Assembly (NCBI GenBank): GCA_011799875.1
Contig: CM022301.1
Coordinates: forward strand, 322,790,929 to 322,854,928
Origin: Thinopyrum elongatum
Taxonomy: Eukaryota > Streptophyta > Magnoliopsida > Poales > Poaceae
Direction of reading: 5' to 3'
DNA: 64,000 nt
Below the pieces are notes generated by a model. The model did no database searches. It had not been told where the DNA came from and saw nothing but the letters and a program-made list of their open reading frames with translations. This document shows, piece after piece, positions 23,010-35,378 of this stretch (position 1 is its first letter; each line of letters starts with the position of its first letter). The translations under genes and the position numbers were made by a program.

Positions 23010-23017
23010 TATAAATT
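23010..23017 (+). promoter_or_regulatory. TATA box of the ALDH7B gene
   Basis: TATAAATT lies 131 bp upstream of the ATG in a C-rich, CT-rich promoter and leader typical of grass housekeeping and stress genes. The transcription start would be expected at about 23040-23050, giving a leader of about 100 bases. Confidence 0.65.
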
Positions 23018-23147
23018 TCCTCATCGCCACCATTCCTCCTCCCGTCCTCTCTCCTCCCCTTCCGCAATCCCCTCACTCAGTACGTTCGTACGGTGAAGTA
23101 GGCGGAACCCACCTTCTAGAACCAAGCCAGGAAGGAGCCCGTCCGAC

Positions 23148-26100
23148 ATGGCGAGCTTCGCGAGGAAAGAGCACCAGTTCCTCGCCGAGCTCGGCCTCGC
23201 GCCGCGCAACCCGGGCTCCTTCGCCTGCGGCGCCTGGGGCGGCTTGGGCCCCGTCGTCACCACCACCAACCCTACCAACAACGAGGTGCCTCTCCGATCC
23301 GCTCGATTTCGTCTGGATTTTTGGGGACTCGTTGTGTTCTCGGCGGATTTTGAGGGATTTTGTGTGTGTTTGTGTTTCAGGTCATTGCTGAGGTCGTCGA
23401 GGCGTCCATGGACGACTACGAGAAGGGCATGAGCGCCTGCTTCGACGCCGCCAAGACCTGGATGGCTGTAAGTTGCGCGCATCGAAATGCCCGCTAGCTT
23501 CGCAGCAATTTGGCCCCCATGATGATGTGCTAGTACTATGCTGTTGCTGCGCTTTCCCTGTTACCCCAAATGTTTGCGATTCGACTCCCTTCGCGGCTTT
23601 TGAGTTTCCAGGAAGTTTAAATTAGGATTATTACTGTTCACGAGTTGGTTGGTGCTTTATGGGCTCTCATGTTGATTCGAGAACAGGAGAATGAAGCATA
23701 ATATGCGAATTTGCTAGCTAATCAAGTGTCACTACTAAAATGCTAAGACAATTGAGTATGACATTTGATTTCACACTGCAATTTCAGAGGCCATCCAATT
23801 GTTTGGATTTATCAGTGTTTTGCTAAATGCCTACTTATGTACTGACGATCAGCAGTGCTGTGACCATGCGAAATCCGATTTATTCATGGAGAACTGCTGG
23901 CTTGTTAGATTTTTTTGGTCTATCAAGTATTTCAGCGATATTATCATGTTGTACTTATATGATATACCATCATGTCCAGATTCCGGCTCCGAAACGAGGA
24001 GAAATTGTTAGACAGATTGGTGATGCACTGAGAGCAAAGCTTCATCACCTTGGCAGACTTCTGTCACTTGAGATGGGGAAAATTCTCCCTGAAGGAATTG
24101 GGGAGGTTCAGGTAAAAAAATGATTAATACCTTGGAAGTAGGCACACAAATTTTAAGATAAAGAGGTCTTGAAACAGGGTGGTGGGGGATTCAGATACGT
24201 AGGAAGTAGGAACCACCCACACCTCCCACTATCTGAGCTAGGCTCAATTCCTAACGAGGTTCAGGTTGGAGCATAATTGCTGCTAGGCCATCAATAGAAG
24301 CCACAGATGATGAATTTATCTGCTTCAGAACACATGTTTATGTTCTTGTTTAGGACATTAGTTACTTATTGTTCACTAACAACTGCATTATCATTATGGT
24401 ACCATTGCATTGTCTGCTGAAAAGGCAACCCCGCCAATTAGTACAAGATGCCCATGATATGAAGCAGTATCAGAACAGGGAGTGATTTCTTGTTGTTATC
24501 TTTCTTCATCTCTAGATTAATCAACCTTGTGCCAAACTGCCAACAAACTATGTGCTCTAAGGTTGTATCTTCTAATTGAGAGAGTGAATGATCATATAAG
24601 CATAAATGCAATGTACTGTTGATTTCCCACTCTGCACATTATGTCATCAACACAACAATTTTTGCAGGAAATTATTGACATGTGTGATTATGCTGTGGGG
24701 CTAAGTCGTCAGCTAAATGGATCCATCATACCATCTGAACGTAAGACCATTTTATTTTCATCATATTATATTCTGATGATAGGTTCAAAGCAAGGATGCA
24801 ACATCATCAGTAATGAGATGTGCCCTTTTTACCATATTGGTTGCAACTGGTTGAGAGAAATTAAAGGATTTTTGTATTTCGTACTATACCTCTAATAATG
24901 TATCTGCCTAAGTTGTCAGCTGGAATCAGTGAGTGATGGACTTGTAATCTGGATTGCTGTTTTGTACAAGCTTATGTGCCCTGACATGTTGCATTACATT
25001 CTGTATGATATTCACACAGTAAAGGATTATGGTAAAATATTCAGTGATTCACTCCATTGGACAAGGTTTTAGAGAAACCTGACAAATTTTCAGCATTGCC
25101 TCTGATCTGTTATAGAAAAGCTTGTGTACTGGTTGGGTTGTCTATTTAGAGAAATCTTCCTTTGCAATTCTTTGATATAAACTGTAAATGCACCAGTGCA
25201 CACAGTCTGAAAAGAACATTGAAAGTTTGCTAATGCTGCCTTCTGTATTCTTTGCAGGCCCAAACCATATGATGATGGAGGTAAGTGGAACCAGCATCAC
25301 ATTCTCAGGTATCATCATTGGACATGCTAATGACTAATCCTTATCCGAATAGGTCTGGAATCCTCTTGGAGTTGTTGGTGTCATCACAGCATTCAATTTT
25401 CCTTGCGCCGTGCTGGGTAAGTTGACCATTTCGATAATTCTTGCATTGCACCCTTTTGGAATGTGACTACAATGTTAATCCATGTAGTTCACTCTCTACT
25501 GCTTTAAACAATACATGTAGGTCGTACTTATTACTCATTTTCAAACATTATGTTGCTCTCAACCTTTACTATGTCAGTTTCACTTACTTCGTTTAAAACT
25601 GCCAGGAAATCATGGTTAAGTCTTCTTTTTGTCATGTTTTAGGTTGGAATGCTTGCATTGCTTTGGTCTGCGGCAACTGCATTGTCTGGTAAGAATGGTT
25701 TACTCGTAATACTGTTCGTCATTCATGTTGATAACTGTTTTACTTCGCTTACATGATGTCAGGTGTTGTATTTTTTGAATTTATCTTAACTTCACATAGT
25801 TTGTTATATGTAAAACATCAATAGAAGTCCATGCTACCTTGGCATGTATCCAATATTCTCTTGCGTTCATTGTTGTGACTTGTCCTAGTTGTTGCTTCAT
25901 AGAATGGAAACAAAGTCTTGCTCTGGATAAACCGATCAGATTATTTGTGCCAAATGCAACTTGTGACATGCTTATAGGTTTGTTGTGGATGTAGGAAAAA
26001 ATTGGCAGAGAGGCTAAAAGATAAATAGTTATAATTGGCAGAAAAAAGGGTGAATCTAGGTTCTTCAGTATGTGTTCAATAGATTAATGATATGCTGATG

Positions 26101-29044
26101 CAAGAACACTAAAAAACATGCTAAACTGAATATTGTTTGTTTGTTCAGTACATCCCAGATATCACCTAGTGGTTTTATTTTCTTTCAGTGGCAGCATGTT
26201 CTGTCAATATCACAGACTGGTACAGTTTCCTTGTGTAATTATGTTCCAATTATTACAGGAAGGGTGCTCCAACTACTCCATTGATCACTATTGCAATGAC
26301 TAAAATAGTGGCTAGTGTATTTGAGAAGAACAACTTGCCAAGTGCAATCTTCACGGCTTTTTGTGGGGGTGCTGAAATTGGCCAAGCAATTGCTCTTGAC
26401 ACAAGGATACCTCTGGTTTCGTTCACAGGAAGTACAAAGGTATTGAACATCTGTAGACCTCTACATCTTGTTTCCTAGATTTCGCTGCTGGTATGGAAGG
26501 CAGTATCAGAAGGCCCTGATCTAAATCCATTTTGATCTTGCAATCTCAGTAGATTTCCTGCACTGGTATTTTGTGTATGCTGTTTGAAGTCCATTTTCCT
26601 GTTGGAAGCCCTTGGAGCACTTGCTAATTATTATGAACTCCATTTACGTAGCTGTGTGGATCTACGATAAATCTGAAACAATGATTATTCAATGCAGGTT
26701 GGTCAAATGGTTCAGCAACAGGTTAGCGCGAGATTTGGTAAATGCCTTCTTGAACTTAGTGGGAACAATGCCATTATTGTCATGGATGATGCAGACATTC
26801 CACTAGCTGTGCGTTCTGTTTTGTTTGCTGCTGTTGGCACAGCAGGACAACGATGCACTACATGTCGTAGGCTGGTATGATAAAAACAATATTTCTTTAT
26901 TTGTCCCATGGTAGTTATTTGAGTGGTTTAAGTGCATTTTCTTAATACAGTTTCTTCTTTTTGACAACTCTCAATACAGCTTCTTCATGAAAGCATATAT
27001 CAAACATTTCTTGATCAACTTGTTGAGGTTTATAAACAAGTCCGTATTGGGGACCCTATGGAAAAGGGCACCTTGCTGGGACCACTGCACACTACTGCAT
27101 CTAAAGAAAGCTTTTTGAAAGGCATCCAAAATATCAGATCCCAGGTGAAAATTTATATAGTTTTTATTGGTGCAGTAACAGTGTTTCTACAGTATTATTA
27201 ATCTCTCAGTAGCAAAATCTATTAGAAAAGATCATTTATTATTTAACATGAAGTTCTGATAATCTAATTTGACTGCATGCTAAATCATTCAGGGAGGAAA
27301 AATCCTTCTAGGAGGATCTGCTATTGAATCAGCTGGGAACTTTGTTCAACCAACAATTGTGGAAATTTCACCTGCTGTGCCAGTTGTGAGGGAAGAATTG
27401 TTTGGTCCTGTCCTTTATGCCATGAAATTTCAGGTAGTTAACAATCCAGATTTGTGTGTTATTCACCTGCTCTATATGGCATCGATTGTATGCCCTTGTC
27501 TTATATCATTGTCATGAGAATACATTTCCTGGTTATCAATTATCCTGCAGACCCTGACGGAAGCAATTGAAATCAACAATTCTGTTCCTCAAGGATTGAG
27601 CAGTTCTATATTTACAAGGAAACCAGATGCTATTTTCAAGTGGGTCGGGTAAGCTTTGGTTCCATAACCTAGAGAGTTGTACTGTTAGTTCTTTAGCATC
27701 ATCTAGACATCTAGATGTCCACGCTGACAGTTGGTATGACTGCACTCTGATCTTACCTTTGCTGCACTGAAGGATGCTGACTTTGTTTTCTAGTGGTGCA
27801 ACGCTGGATACTTTGTGTTCATCATTTTCCTGTCCATCAAATCAAACCATGATTGAGATTCAACCAAGTTTTTAGCATTTTTCAGTATATTATATATACA
27901 CGACGCATTATTTTCCTTTTTAAGCTGATTATTCATGTTCATTGACACTTCAAGAGTCATCTATTCAATTTCATGATACTCAATCGGTATGACTGCACTC
28001 TTGTCCTTTTTAGTTGATTATTCATGTTCATAACTCTATTGGAGCTATATGGGCTAGAAGTATATCTTTCGTAACTCGTATTTTAAGACAATTGATCCAC
28101 CTTACATCTGTTTGCATGTATAGACTAGTAGTGGTTGTTCTTATTCTCCTTGCTATGCAGGCCTCATGGTAGTGATTGTGGTATAGTGAATGTAAATATA
28201 CCCACTAATGGTGCTGAAATTGGTGGAGCTTTTGGTGGAGAAAAAGCAACCGGTGGTGGACGAGAAGCAGGAAGTGATTCCTGGAAGCAGTACATGAGGA
28301 GGGCCACTTGGTAAGTAGGCATATCTTTCCTGAAAGCAGTACAAGCTGTAGATCACTCTACAACAGAGATGGATATGATACAACCATACTTACTTTTGCT
28401 TTCCTCTAAGTTGTCATTTGAAGCTTATTAACTTGGACCAACTGTATGCTAAAATATCTTTAGTGAATGCACATGCTCATTGCCATTAATTCCCAAGTTG
28501 TAGACTAACAAAGTTGCATCATTGGGATTCTAGTTTGTTATAACAAGCATATTATGCCTTGTTGGAGCATAGTGGACAAACATAGGAACATCATTGAGAC
28601 ACTAGTACAAAACGTCTTATATTTTGAAACAGATGTAATATTTATTATTGTTCTCTTCCTGTGGAGCTTGTGCAAATCTGTAGACCTGAAGTTCCTATCT
28701 TGTTACTAGGGAGCAATATTTTTACGTAACCAAGCGCTAGTGACTGCTAGCTACCACTAGCAACCTTGTGTTACTTCGATTCTGAAATGGGACTTTTACC
28801 AAGCTTCTCACTGGTGACAATTTAAATGCAAATTTTTATTTGTATTTGGGACAGAAACACAAAAAACCGATTGCTTAGCATTGCCTTTTGTTATAGTTTT
28901 GACCTCAACTGTCCAGTATGCGCTAAAGCTCATGTATCAAGGTTCTGCAATTGTTTTCATTTACTAATGTTGGTTACAAATATCTGCAGTACAATCAACT
29001 ATGGAAGCGAGCTGCCTCTAGCACAGGGAATAAATTTTGGCTAG
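23148..29044 (+). CDS. ALDH7B: Aldehyde dehydrogenase family 7 (antiquitin), 14 exons
   Basis: Encodes a 509-residue NAD-dependent aldehyde dehydrogenase of the antiquitin class, which in plants and animals oxidises alpha-aminoadipic semialdehyde from lysine breakdown and other aldehydes; in plants it is stress-linked and usually cytosolic. Exons: 23148-23285, 23381-23467, 23980-24111, 24668-24740, 25258-25280, 25353-25416, 25643-25688, 26259-26439, 26698-26874, 26980-27144, 27293-27433, 27551-27648, 28161-28310, 28990-29044. All introns are GT-AG and every join keeps frame. Motifs: FTGSTK at residues 243-248 (cofactor site), catalytic Glu267 in LELSGNN, catalytic Cys301 in AGQRC, and EELFGPV near the C-terminus. 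[12 protein letters not shown] matches the usual family start, and 509 residues is the usual plant ALDH7B length. No break is seen, so it is probably functional. No targeting peptide is evident. Confidence 0.95.
28602..28640. repeat. Stowaway-like arm remnant in ALDH7B intron 13
   Basis: TACAAAACGTCTTATATTTT and the following GAAACAGATG resemble the inner end of one arm of a Stowaway (Mariner) MITE, whose intact form ends in GGAACGGAGGGAGTA. The outer terminus and the other arm are missing, so this is an old fragment. Confidence 0.4.
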
Positions 29045-29300
29045 CTTGGTGCTGAAGGACTGCCAGTGAAACGTCGTGCTGCAGCTTGGGGATAAGGTGT
29101 TGAGATATCTGGAGCGTGCAGCCATCATCTTCAGGAAATTCTCTGTGTCGATCATTGCACCCAAATTGCGACGCTGCTGCTGCTGAGTACATATAATAAG
29201 AGATGTGTTGATCTCATGTATGCATTGTTCATGCCTTTTGGCATGTTTAGCCATCTGTGCCCTGGACCCTAGTCTATTAATAAACTGGAAAAATATCATA
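29045..29300 (+). promoter_or_regulatory. ALDH7B 3' UTR and likely polyadenylation region
   Basis: Follows the stop codon without further coding sequence. AATAAA-like signals occur at about 29198 (ATAATAAG) and 29278 (TTAATAAACTGG), the second being the better candidate. The cleavage site cannot be fixed from sequence alone. Confidence 0.45.
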
Positions 29301-29373
29301 TCTTCCAGTGAGAGTAACGTTTTCCGCATGCTACCTTGAGATCGGACTGGTCGAAATAACAGGAGATCTCGAT

Positions 29374-29464
29374 GAATGTCCATCAATCTATACCTTTCTC
29401 AGCCTTTTGGCTAAGATCAAGTGTAGTATTTGTTTCCCTAAAAAAAAAGAATGTCCATCAACCT
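29374..29464 (+). pseudogene. Retroposed 5' fragment of U2 snRNA
   Basis: 29390-29438 matches the first 45-50 bases of plant U2 spliceosomal RNA: ATACCTTTCTC, then GCCTTTTGGCTAAGATCAAG and TGTAGTAT, with a few substitutions. It stops before the Sm site and 3' stem-loops and is followed by nine A (29440-29448). GAATGTCCATCAA(T/C)CT flanks it on both sides (29374-29389 and 29449-29464, one mismatch), abutting base 1 of U2 exactly. This is a target-primed retroposition signature. It lies about 345 bp past the ALDH7B stop. It cannot be a working U2 gene: no Sm site, and no USE or TATA at the proper distance upstream. Confidence 0.9.
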
Positions 29465-30582
29465 CTCAAAAAGAAGTCCTAAAAAAACTTGTCTGGTCAC
29501 ATAACGTCTCTGTTGCGTTTTTCTGCACAAAAATGAAGCCGATGAATTTCTTTACTCTCATTTTATAGAATCATCCGCATCCTGGTTTGTTTCAGGGGCC
29601 CATTAGTCCAGTCCACGGAAAATTTGCTTGTAGGGTCCTTTTTTGGTTTAAAGAAATGAACACGTCAAAATTCCTATGTTACACTATGATTAAATAGGAT
29701 TAATTCCTGGCAAGAGGTTAGACCATTTTGATAAAAGTAATTACACCACAATTAGGGCTATGATTACTCCCACTCTGTTAACATGTTGCTGATAACCACC
29801 AGGGCTATTACACATAACCCAAATGAGTGCTTAAAATGTGGGTTAGTGATTTTGACAGGCATGCATTAGCTTTGTCTGGAGATTTAACCCTTCTAGGAAA
29901 ATCTGTTCTTTTTTTAGGAAATCATAAACTGTCTTTCAAGTGGACTGTTAAAATTTATCTTATAGTCAGAAGACTACGAAAGTCTGAAGCTTCAAACTTT
30001 GGTTGAAAACTGAAATGTTCTAGAATACCTGGAAAAAATTCCAGAATCGTAAATGGTCTACTGAGTGGGTTTATTGAAACTTCAACCCAAACTAACCAAT
30101 TATTCAGTCAAAAAACTATTCAAGTGTCCATTTGGGTTATTTCAACACAGAGTCATAATTGTTCTTATCTTAGAATGCAATGACATGTCCAAATATTGGT
30201 GGTTTTCAGTAAAATATTAATGAAGTGGTGGTTATGACCAATCATGACCTCAATTATGGTGATTTGTGCAATTTACTCTTGTGTTTATGACAATTGTGAC
30301 ATGATTAATCTCTACAGGAGATATTGTGTTTCTTCTGTGGTACAGTCAAATAATTTCTAGAATAAGAATATTGTAGGAATATGAACATTATAGAGAATGA
30401 GATGCCATGTACCTCAAATTCTACAGGAACAGAGATGCCATTTGGTTTATATGATATGCTTTTTTCCCATTAGTTTTGAGCTAATGTTTTCTCCTTTGAA
30501 ATGTGAAGGATATGCACCAATTCTGAGGAATAGGAATCCATCCCTACAAACTAAGGATTTTCGTACATTAGTCTTAGCCTAC
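29465..30582. other. Unassigned AT-rich sequence, no gene seen
   Basis: Both strands lack convincing coding sequence. Short local repeats such as GAGATGCCAT (about 30399 and 30431) occur, but no terminal inverted repeats or LTR were recognised. Confidence 0.3.
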
Positions 30583-30635
30583 GAAATTGGTACAGAATCC
30601 CCCCGCAAAAAATAAGAAAGAAATTGGTACAGAAT
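30583..30635 (+). mobile_element. Micro-retroposon with 16-bp target duplication
   Basis: GAAATTGGTACAGAAT occurs at 30583-30598 and 30620-30635, perfectly. The 21 bases between them are CCCCCCGC followed by the A-rich AAAAAATAAGAAA. The CCCGC-A(n) ending also appears, in opposite orientation, in the insertion at 36106-36122, so both may come from the same parental retroposon family. Confidence 0.75.
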
Positions 30636-30848
30636 TCATGTAGACCAAATGAGACCCATTTCTATTCATATGTTTTTTCCCGTGCTTGCAATCGAAAGAG
30701 GCTCTTATTCCTTGCAAGTGAAACAACTACCTAAACATAATCATGTTATCCGTGATATTTTTTTACATGGACACTACTGGTTAGAACACATCAAAATTCA
30801 TCATAATTTTTTCATGAGAGTGTTTCGGCGTGTGCATCTAGTGATACA

Positions 30849-33715
30849 CATTTTTTTCGAGGAACCGACATGAGTGCTGCCTTCTTCATTTAGATGAGAA
30901 CAAAAGGTTTATATACAAAGGCAATGAGGTTTTTTAGGGAACTCGAAGAAAAATCTAGAAATAAAACCAAAAGGTGGAACATCCAATGCCCTCACTGTCG
31001 TTCCCTCCTCCAAAGGCAGCTCCCATTGCTTGATGTCCTTGAAGGCAAGGGCTGCAACCTCAAAGTGGGTGAGACGAGTGATGTTGAAGATCCATCTGTT
31101 GCGCTCCTTTCAAAGGTTCCAGATCGTGTAAAGGATCCCGTCACCCCCACAACGCCTCGTCTCCCTTGGGGCCATGTAGATCATCTTATCCCACCAATCC
31201 AAAAACCCCAATGCTTGCGCTAGGTCGATCATGATGATCTCTCCCGTCCATGCAGTCACTTGGTTCCACATGGTGGTGGAAAAAGGGCAGTCTTTGCAGA
31301 TGGGCACCACAGTTTTTGGGCACACAAACATAACTGGCAGGTAGGGTCATGTGGCCATCTGCAAATGACCAACATGTCCACCACCAAGATTCGCTTATGG
31401 AGCACAAGCCAACCAACAACTTACATTTGGGCTCAGCAAGCACTGGCCAGATCTTTGCAGGGGCAAACACAGAAAAGGATTCGTGGATCTATGCGGCGTA
31501 GGCCGAGGCGGACGAGTAATGACACATGTGGTCCAATTCCAGGACATGCAATCCTATTGGCCCGAGTGAGGGTTTCCTGAGAGAGATTAGAGGAGAGATT
31601 GATGAATTCGTGCAGTTGCACCGACGAATTAAGATGGGGGACAACGCAGATCCAATTCTCATTCTGGAGCTCCTTCATGACAGTCCTATTCTTTCGCGGA
31701 CTTATCTTGAAGAGCTAGGGGCAAAGGTTTTGAGCAGACATTTGTCAGTCCATTTCCCATGCCAGAACATTACCTTAGCATCGTAGCCGATGGTGATCCT
31801 GGTGGAGGCTCAAAATAATTCCATGTCGGAGTTGTTACACAGGAGGTTGGAAACCGCCTAGGGCCGTTTCGGGTGATCAACCCACTGGAACCAAAGTCAG
31901 CGAAGCCAGAGTGCCCGCCCAAAGCATTCAAGGTCGGCGATGCCAAGGCCACCAAGCGCCTTTGGCCTGCAAACAACCTTCCAATCCACCATCGAGTGTC
32001 CCCCCCCCCCCAACACATTCTCCGCATCATCGCCGTGCAAAATGAACTTGTGGGAAATCTTTTCTGCTTGTTTGTGACCCACTTGGGCATTGGGAGCATC
32101 GTGATTTGAAAGGTAGCAATTGCCTTGCACACCGAATTTTCCAAGTCGATTCTCCTAGGCCGCGAGAGATTTTGCCCCTTGCATCCAGGCAGCCGTCCCA
32201 CAACCTTGTTGATAAGGGGTTGCAACCCTACCTTGCGCAAACAACAGGTGTGAAGAGGCATGCCCCCAAATTCTTGCCACAAAATGCAGTAATCTTATCT
32301 GGGAAGGCCGAGAGGATGTCAGGCAGTTTAGTGTTCTTATAGCATACTGGGAAGACCTCTATCTTTCCCAAGTTAGTAACCAACCCCGCTAGCCTTCCCA
32401 AAGGTCGATAGAATCTCAAAGATATCAGAGATCTCTTCCTTATAGGGGTTGGCAAAGATGCCGACATCTTCATCATACAAGGAAATCCTATATGTCACTT
32501 CAGGTGCTCGGATGAGCTTCAGGATACGTGACTCAATGGCTGATCTATAGCGAGGATGAAGAGCATGGGCGAAAGTTCCCCCCTGGGCGCAACCTGCGAG
32601 TGTGGGTGAGGGGTTCCCATTCAGAATAACACGCTAAGATGGTATGGCCAGCAACATGCAGATCTAGTCATGCCAGCGTTGTCCGAAGCCGAGGTGCTCG
32701 AGCACCTCGAGGAGGTAAGCCCAGCTGACAGAATCAAAAGCCTTAGAGATATCCAACTTGAGAAATAGGTTAGTCATGTTGGTGCGGTGGAGGTCCTTGA
32801 TCATGTTCTAAACGTATACCAACTTGTCATGAATGCAACGCTTTTGGACAAAGGCACTCTGGCACTTGGAGACAATCATGGGCAACAATGGCACTAGGCA
32901 GTTGGCTAAAAGCATGGAGAAAATATTTGAAATGTTGTGGATCAAACTATCGGTAGTCACCAACCTTGCTAGCATCAGATTTCTTGGGCAAGAGGATGAT
33001 ATTGGAAGAGTTTATTAGGCTGGTGTAGTCGCCCCTAAGGTCAGCTAGCTGCAGAATGGCGGCCACCACGTCCTATTTGATGATGTCCCAACAAGATTGC
33101 AAAAAGCTCCGATGAACCCGTCAAGTCCAGATGCCTTAATCTAGGGCAAAGAGAAGACCTCATCCTTAATTTCCTGCTCGTCAAAGAAAGAGTCAAGGTG
33201 AGCCAGGTTATGGCGGGTGATACCTATGTTGTTCCAGTCCAGAACCCTGTTGCGCTGGGTGTCCTTACCCAGATGATCGTGGAAGTGCTTCCACAACACC
33301 TCCTCCTTGGCCTCTTTGGTGATGGCAATCCCACTGTCGGTTTGAATGGCCTGAATGAAATTCTTCCTCATGTGTCTGTTTACCCTTTCGTGGAAGAGCT
33401 TGGAGTTGACGTCGCCTAACCTAATCCAAGTGATACTTGAGCGTTGCCTAAGTTTGAGCTTCTTGGTAGGCATGCCGAAGTAGGAGGACTTGAGGTGTCG
33501 ACGGAGGACATGCTCGGGGTCCAAGAGGGGCCTGCTCTCCTTAGTGAGGTCAAGCCTCCAAGTCACCTCCTTAGCAATTGTGAGCTGCGTGGCAAGCACA
33601 CCCACCCTCTCCTTCTACCATCTTTTGAGGGCCTTCGCAGTAAGACAAAGCTTGATGTGAATCCGACGAATGGCATTCCGAGCCAAAACAGGCTTGTTTC
33701 AGGCCACAACAACCG
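30849..33715 (-). mobile_element. LINE 2, 5'-truncated and heavily decayed
   Basis: Minus strand. 33605-33141 encodes the endonuclease-RT linker and RT start (SITWIRLGDVNSKLFHERVN). RT relics continue through 32990-32230 and the RT end and zinc-binding region through 32280-30950 in changing frames (e.g. SFADGHMTLPASYVC). The 3' end is a T run at 30849-30855, i.e. a short poly(A). The endonuclease domain is missing. No target duplication was found. Frame changes and stops are frequent, so it is old. Confidence 0.75.
33141..33605 (-). pseudogene. LINE 2 linker and RT N-terminal fragment
   Basis: The longest open piece of LINE 2. LRQRSSITWIRLGDVNSKLF is the highly conserved phrase just before the RT domain in plant L1-type LINEs, and FDEQEIKDEVFSLP is the lead-in to RT. 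It is followed on the minus strand by frame changes in the RT core. Confidence 0.75.
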
Positions 33716-33835
33716 TCGTGTGGAAATCTGGGATGCGTGGGGTTTGACATCTATGTGTCTCATTACGGTGGAATTTTATTTTTATTAAAAAAAATTCTGC
33801 ATGTACAATACCTAGGGTTTGACATCTTTGTGGCT

Positions 33836-33975
33836 CTAAATATCTCAAGACCTGTCGACTCAGTCTCTCAAAGGTGCTCATAGGGGTAGAGTGTGCGTGT
33901 ATGCGTTCTTAGGGGTGAGTGTATGTACATATATGTGAATGTCTGCTTTTGTCCTATGTTTCTCAAAAGCCAAGT
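33836..33975 (+). repeat. Short retroposon 3' end (SINE- or LINE-tail-like), copy A
   Basis: Contains CGACTCAGTCTCTCAAAGGT, GCTCATAGGGGTAGAGTGTG and a run of GTGTATGTACATATATGTG. The same sequence, inverted, is found at 35379-35515. This widely repeated Triticeae tail looks like the 3' end of a short non-LTR element. A direct repeat GGGTTTGACATCTWTGTG lies at 33740 and 33815, but its relation to this copy is unclear. Confidence 0.4.
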
Positions 33976-34019
33976 TGAAGAAAATTGAATCATGGCCCAC
34001 CAATTAAAAGCAAAATACA

Positions 34020-34331
34020 GGGCCTCTTGGATTCGCAGAATTGTAAAAACACAGGAATTCATAGAATTGTAAAAACACAGGAATAGAAAAATCACAGGAT
34101 TAGAATGTCACGTTCTTTCGAATCCTACAAGATTTGAGTTTATCTCATTGCATCACAAAAAAGAATGATTTTTTAAGAGGTTTGAGTGGATGCTCGATTT
34201 CCTATGAGATGTAGTACAAATGATTTAAAAAAAATATTATATATAATTCAATAATATGAATCAAAGCGATCAATACAAGAAAAATTCTTAAGGATTATAG
34301 TGCTTCAAAATCCTACGAATCGAAGAGGCTC
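34020..34331. mobile_element. Tourist/Harbinger-like MITE, 312 bp
   Basis: Ends are inverted: GGGCCTCTTGGATTCGCAG at 34020 against GAGCCTCTTCGATTCGTAGG on the minus strand from 34331. The interior is AT-rich without an ORF. The TIR style matches grass Tourist elements, but a clean TWA duplication is not visible. Confidence 0.55.
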
Positions 34332-34896
34332 TTAAGAGTGAGGGTAAACTGGACCGTGGGAACATATTTTCTTCTCTCCTTTAGCCAGGCCCACCCAACA
34401 AATTCTTTGTAGCTTTGTTGTTGCACGTAAGTGCATAGAAAAAATATATGCACTAGTGGTTGGGGCGCCACCCTGTGGCACCGCTTGAGAGAAAGTTGTG
34501 CACTCATTTCTATAAAAAAAAAATACATGGGGTCCTCGTCTCCATCTAAAAAACATATCAGAAAAAAATCCTCAACTCCATCTAAAAAAAAGTAAAAAAG
34601 AAAAATATTACCAACCCAACCTACCAGCGAGTGCCACTTTGCATAGCCCTCTATTTAAAAAATACGTGTGGTCCTCATCTCTATCTAAAAAAAGAAAAAA
34701 ACATTTCAAAAAAAATCCTAAAGCTTAATTCCAAAAGCTTTCTCACCGCGGCCGACCAGGTTGCGCCACATGAATAGCTGGTTGGCCGCTCTTCTCCCGA
34801 CGCTTAATGGGTTTAATGCTAGGAGCACAAATACATACATGAGAAATATTCATCATTATAGGCTCCAGCAAGTAGCAACTCTAAGGAGAGACTTAA

Positions 34897-35370
34897 GGGC
34901 TCATTTGATTCAAATAAATTATATAGAAATTTGCAGGACTTTGATTTGTAAGGTTTTTTTCCTATGTATTCCCTCTATTTTTATTTACTCTGTATATAGC
35001 TTTGTCTCGAGTCAAACTTTGTAAACTTTGACCAAGTTTATATAGAAAATTATTAAGATCCACAAAAACAAATCAATACCATTAGAGTCACCAATGTATA
35101 TATTTTCATATCATGTTAATTTGTTATTGTGAAAGTTTAGATGATTTCTATATAAACTTGGTCAAACATTATAAAATTTGACTCAGGTCAAAACTAATAT
35201 GCAGAGTAAATAAAAATGAAGGGAGTACATCGTTTGATTCACATGATTTTTTTTCTTCCCGAAGAATTGCTTTGCACTCTATTCTGGAGGAATTTTTCAT
35301 CCACTTAAACCTATATGTAGAATTTTTTGGTTTTCTCTGTGGTGTCAAAACACTCAGTAGAGTCATGCGT
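34897..35370. mobile_element. Tourist-like MITE fragment split by a Stowaway
   Basis: Starts GGGCTCATTTGATTCAAATA at 34897 after TTAA. AT-rich sequence resumes after the nested Stowaway, with GTTTGATTCACATGATTTTT at about 35232. No matching 3' terminus was found, so it seems cut off at about 35370 next to the retroposon copy B. Confidence 0.4.
34969..35225. mobile_element. Stowaway (Mariner) MITE, 257 bp
   Basis: TTCCCTCTATTTTTATTTAC at 34969 pairs with CTCCCTTCATTTTTATTTAC on the minus strand from 35225, and TA flanks both ends (34967-34968, 35226-35227). Terminal sequence, TA duplication and length are all characteristic of Stowaway. No coding capacity. Confidence 0.85.
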
Positions 35371-35378
35371 TTTCTTTC

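Noticed and set aside
33740..33836. GGGTTTGACATCTWTGTG direct repeat, 75 bp apart, as a target duplication
   Set aside because: Two mismatches and no clear A tail or element ends between the copies; its origin is unresolved.
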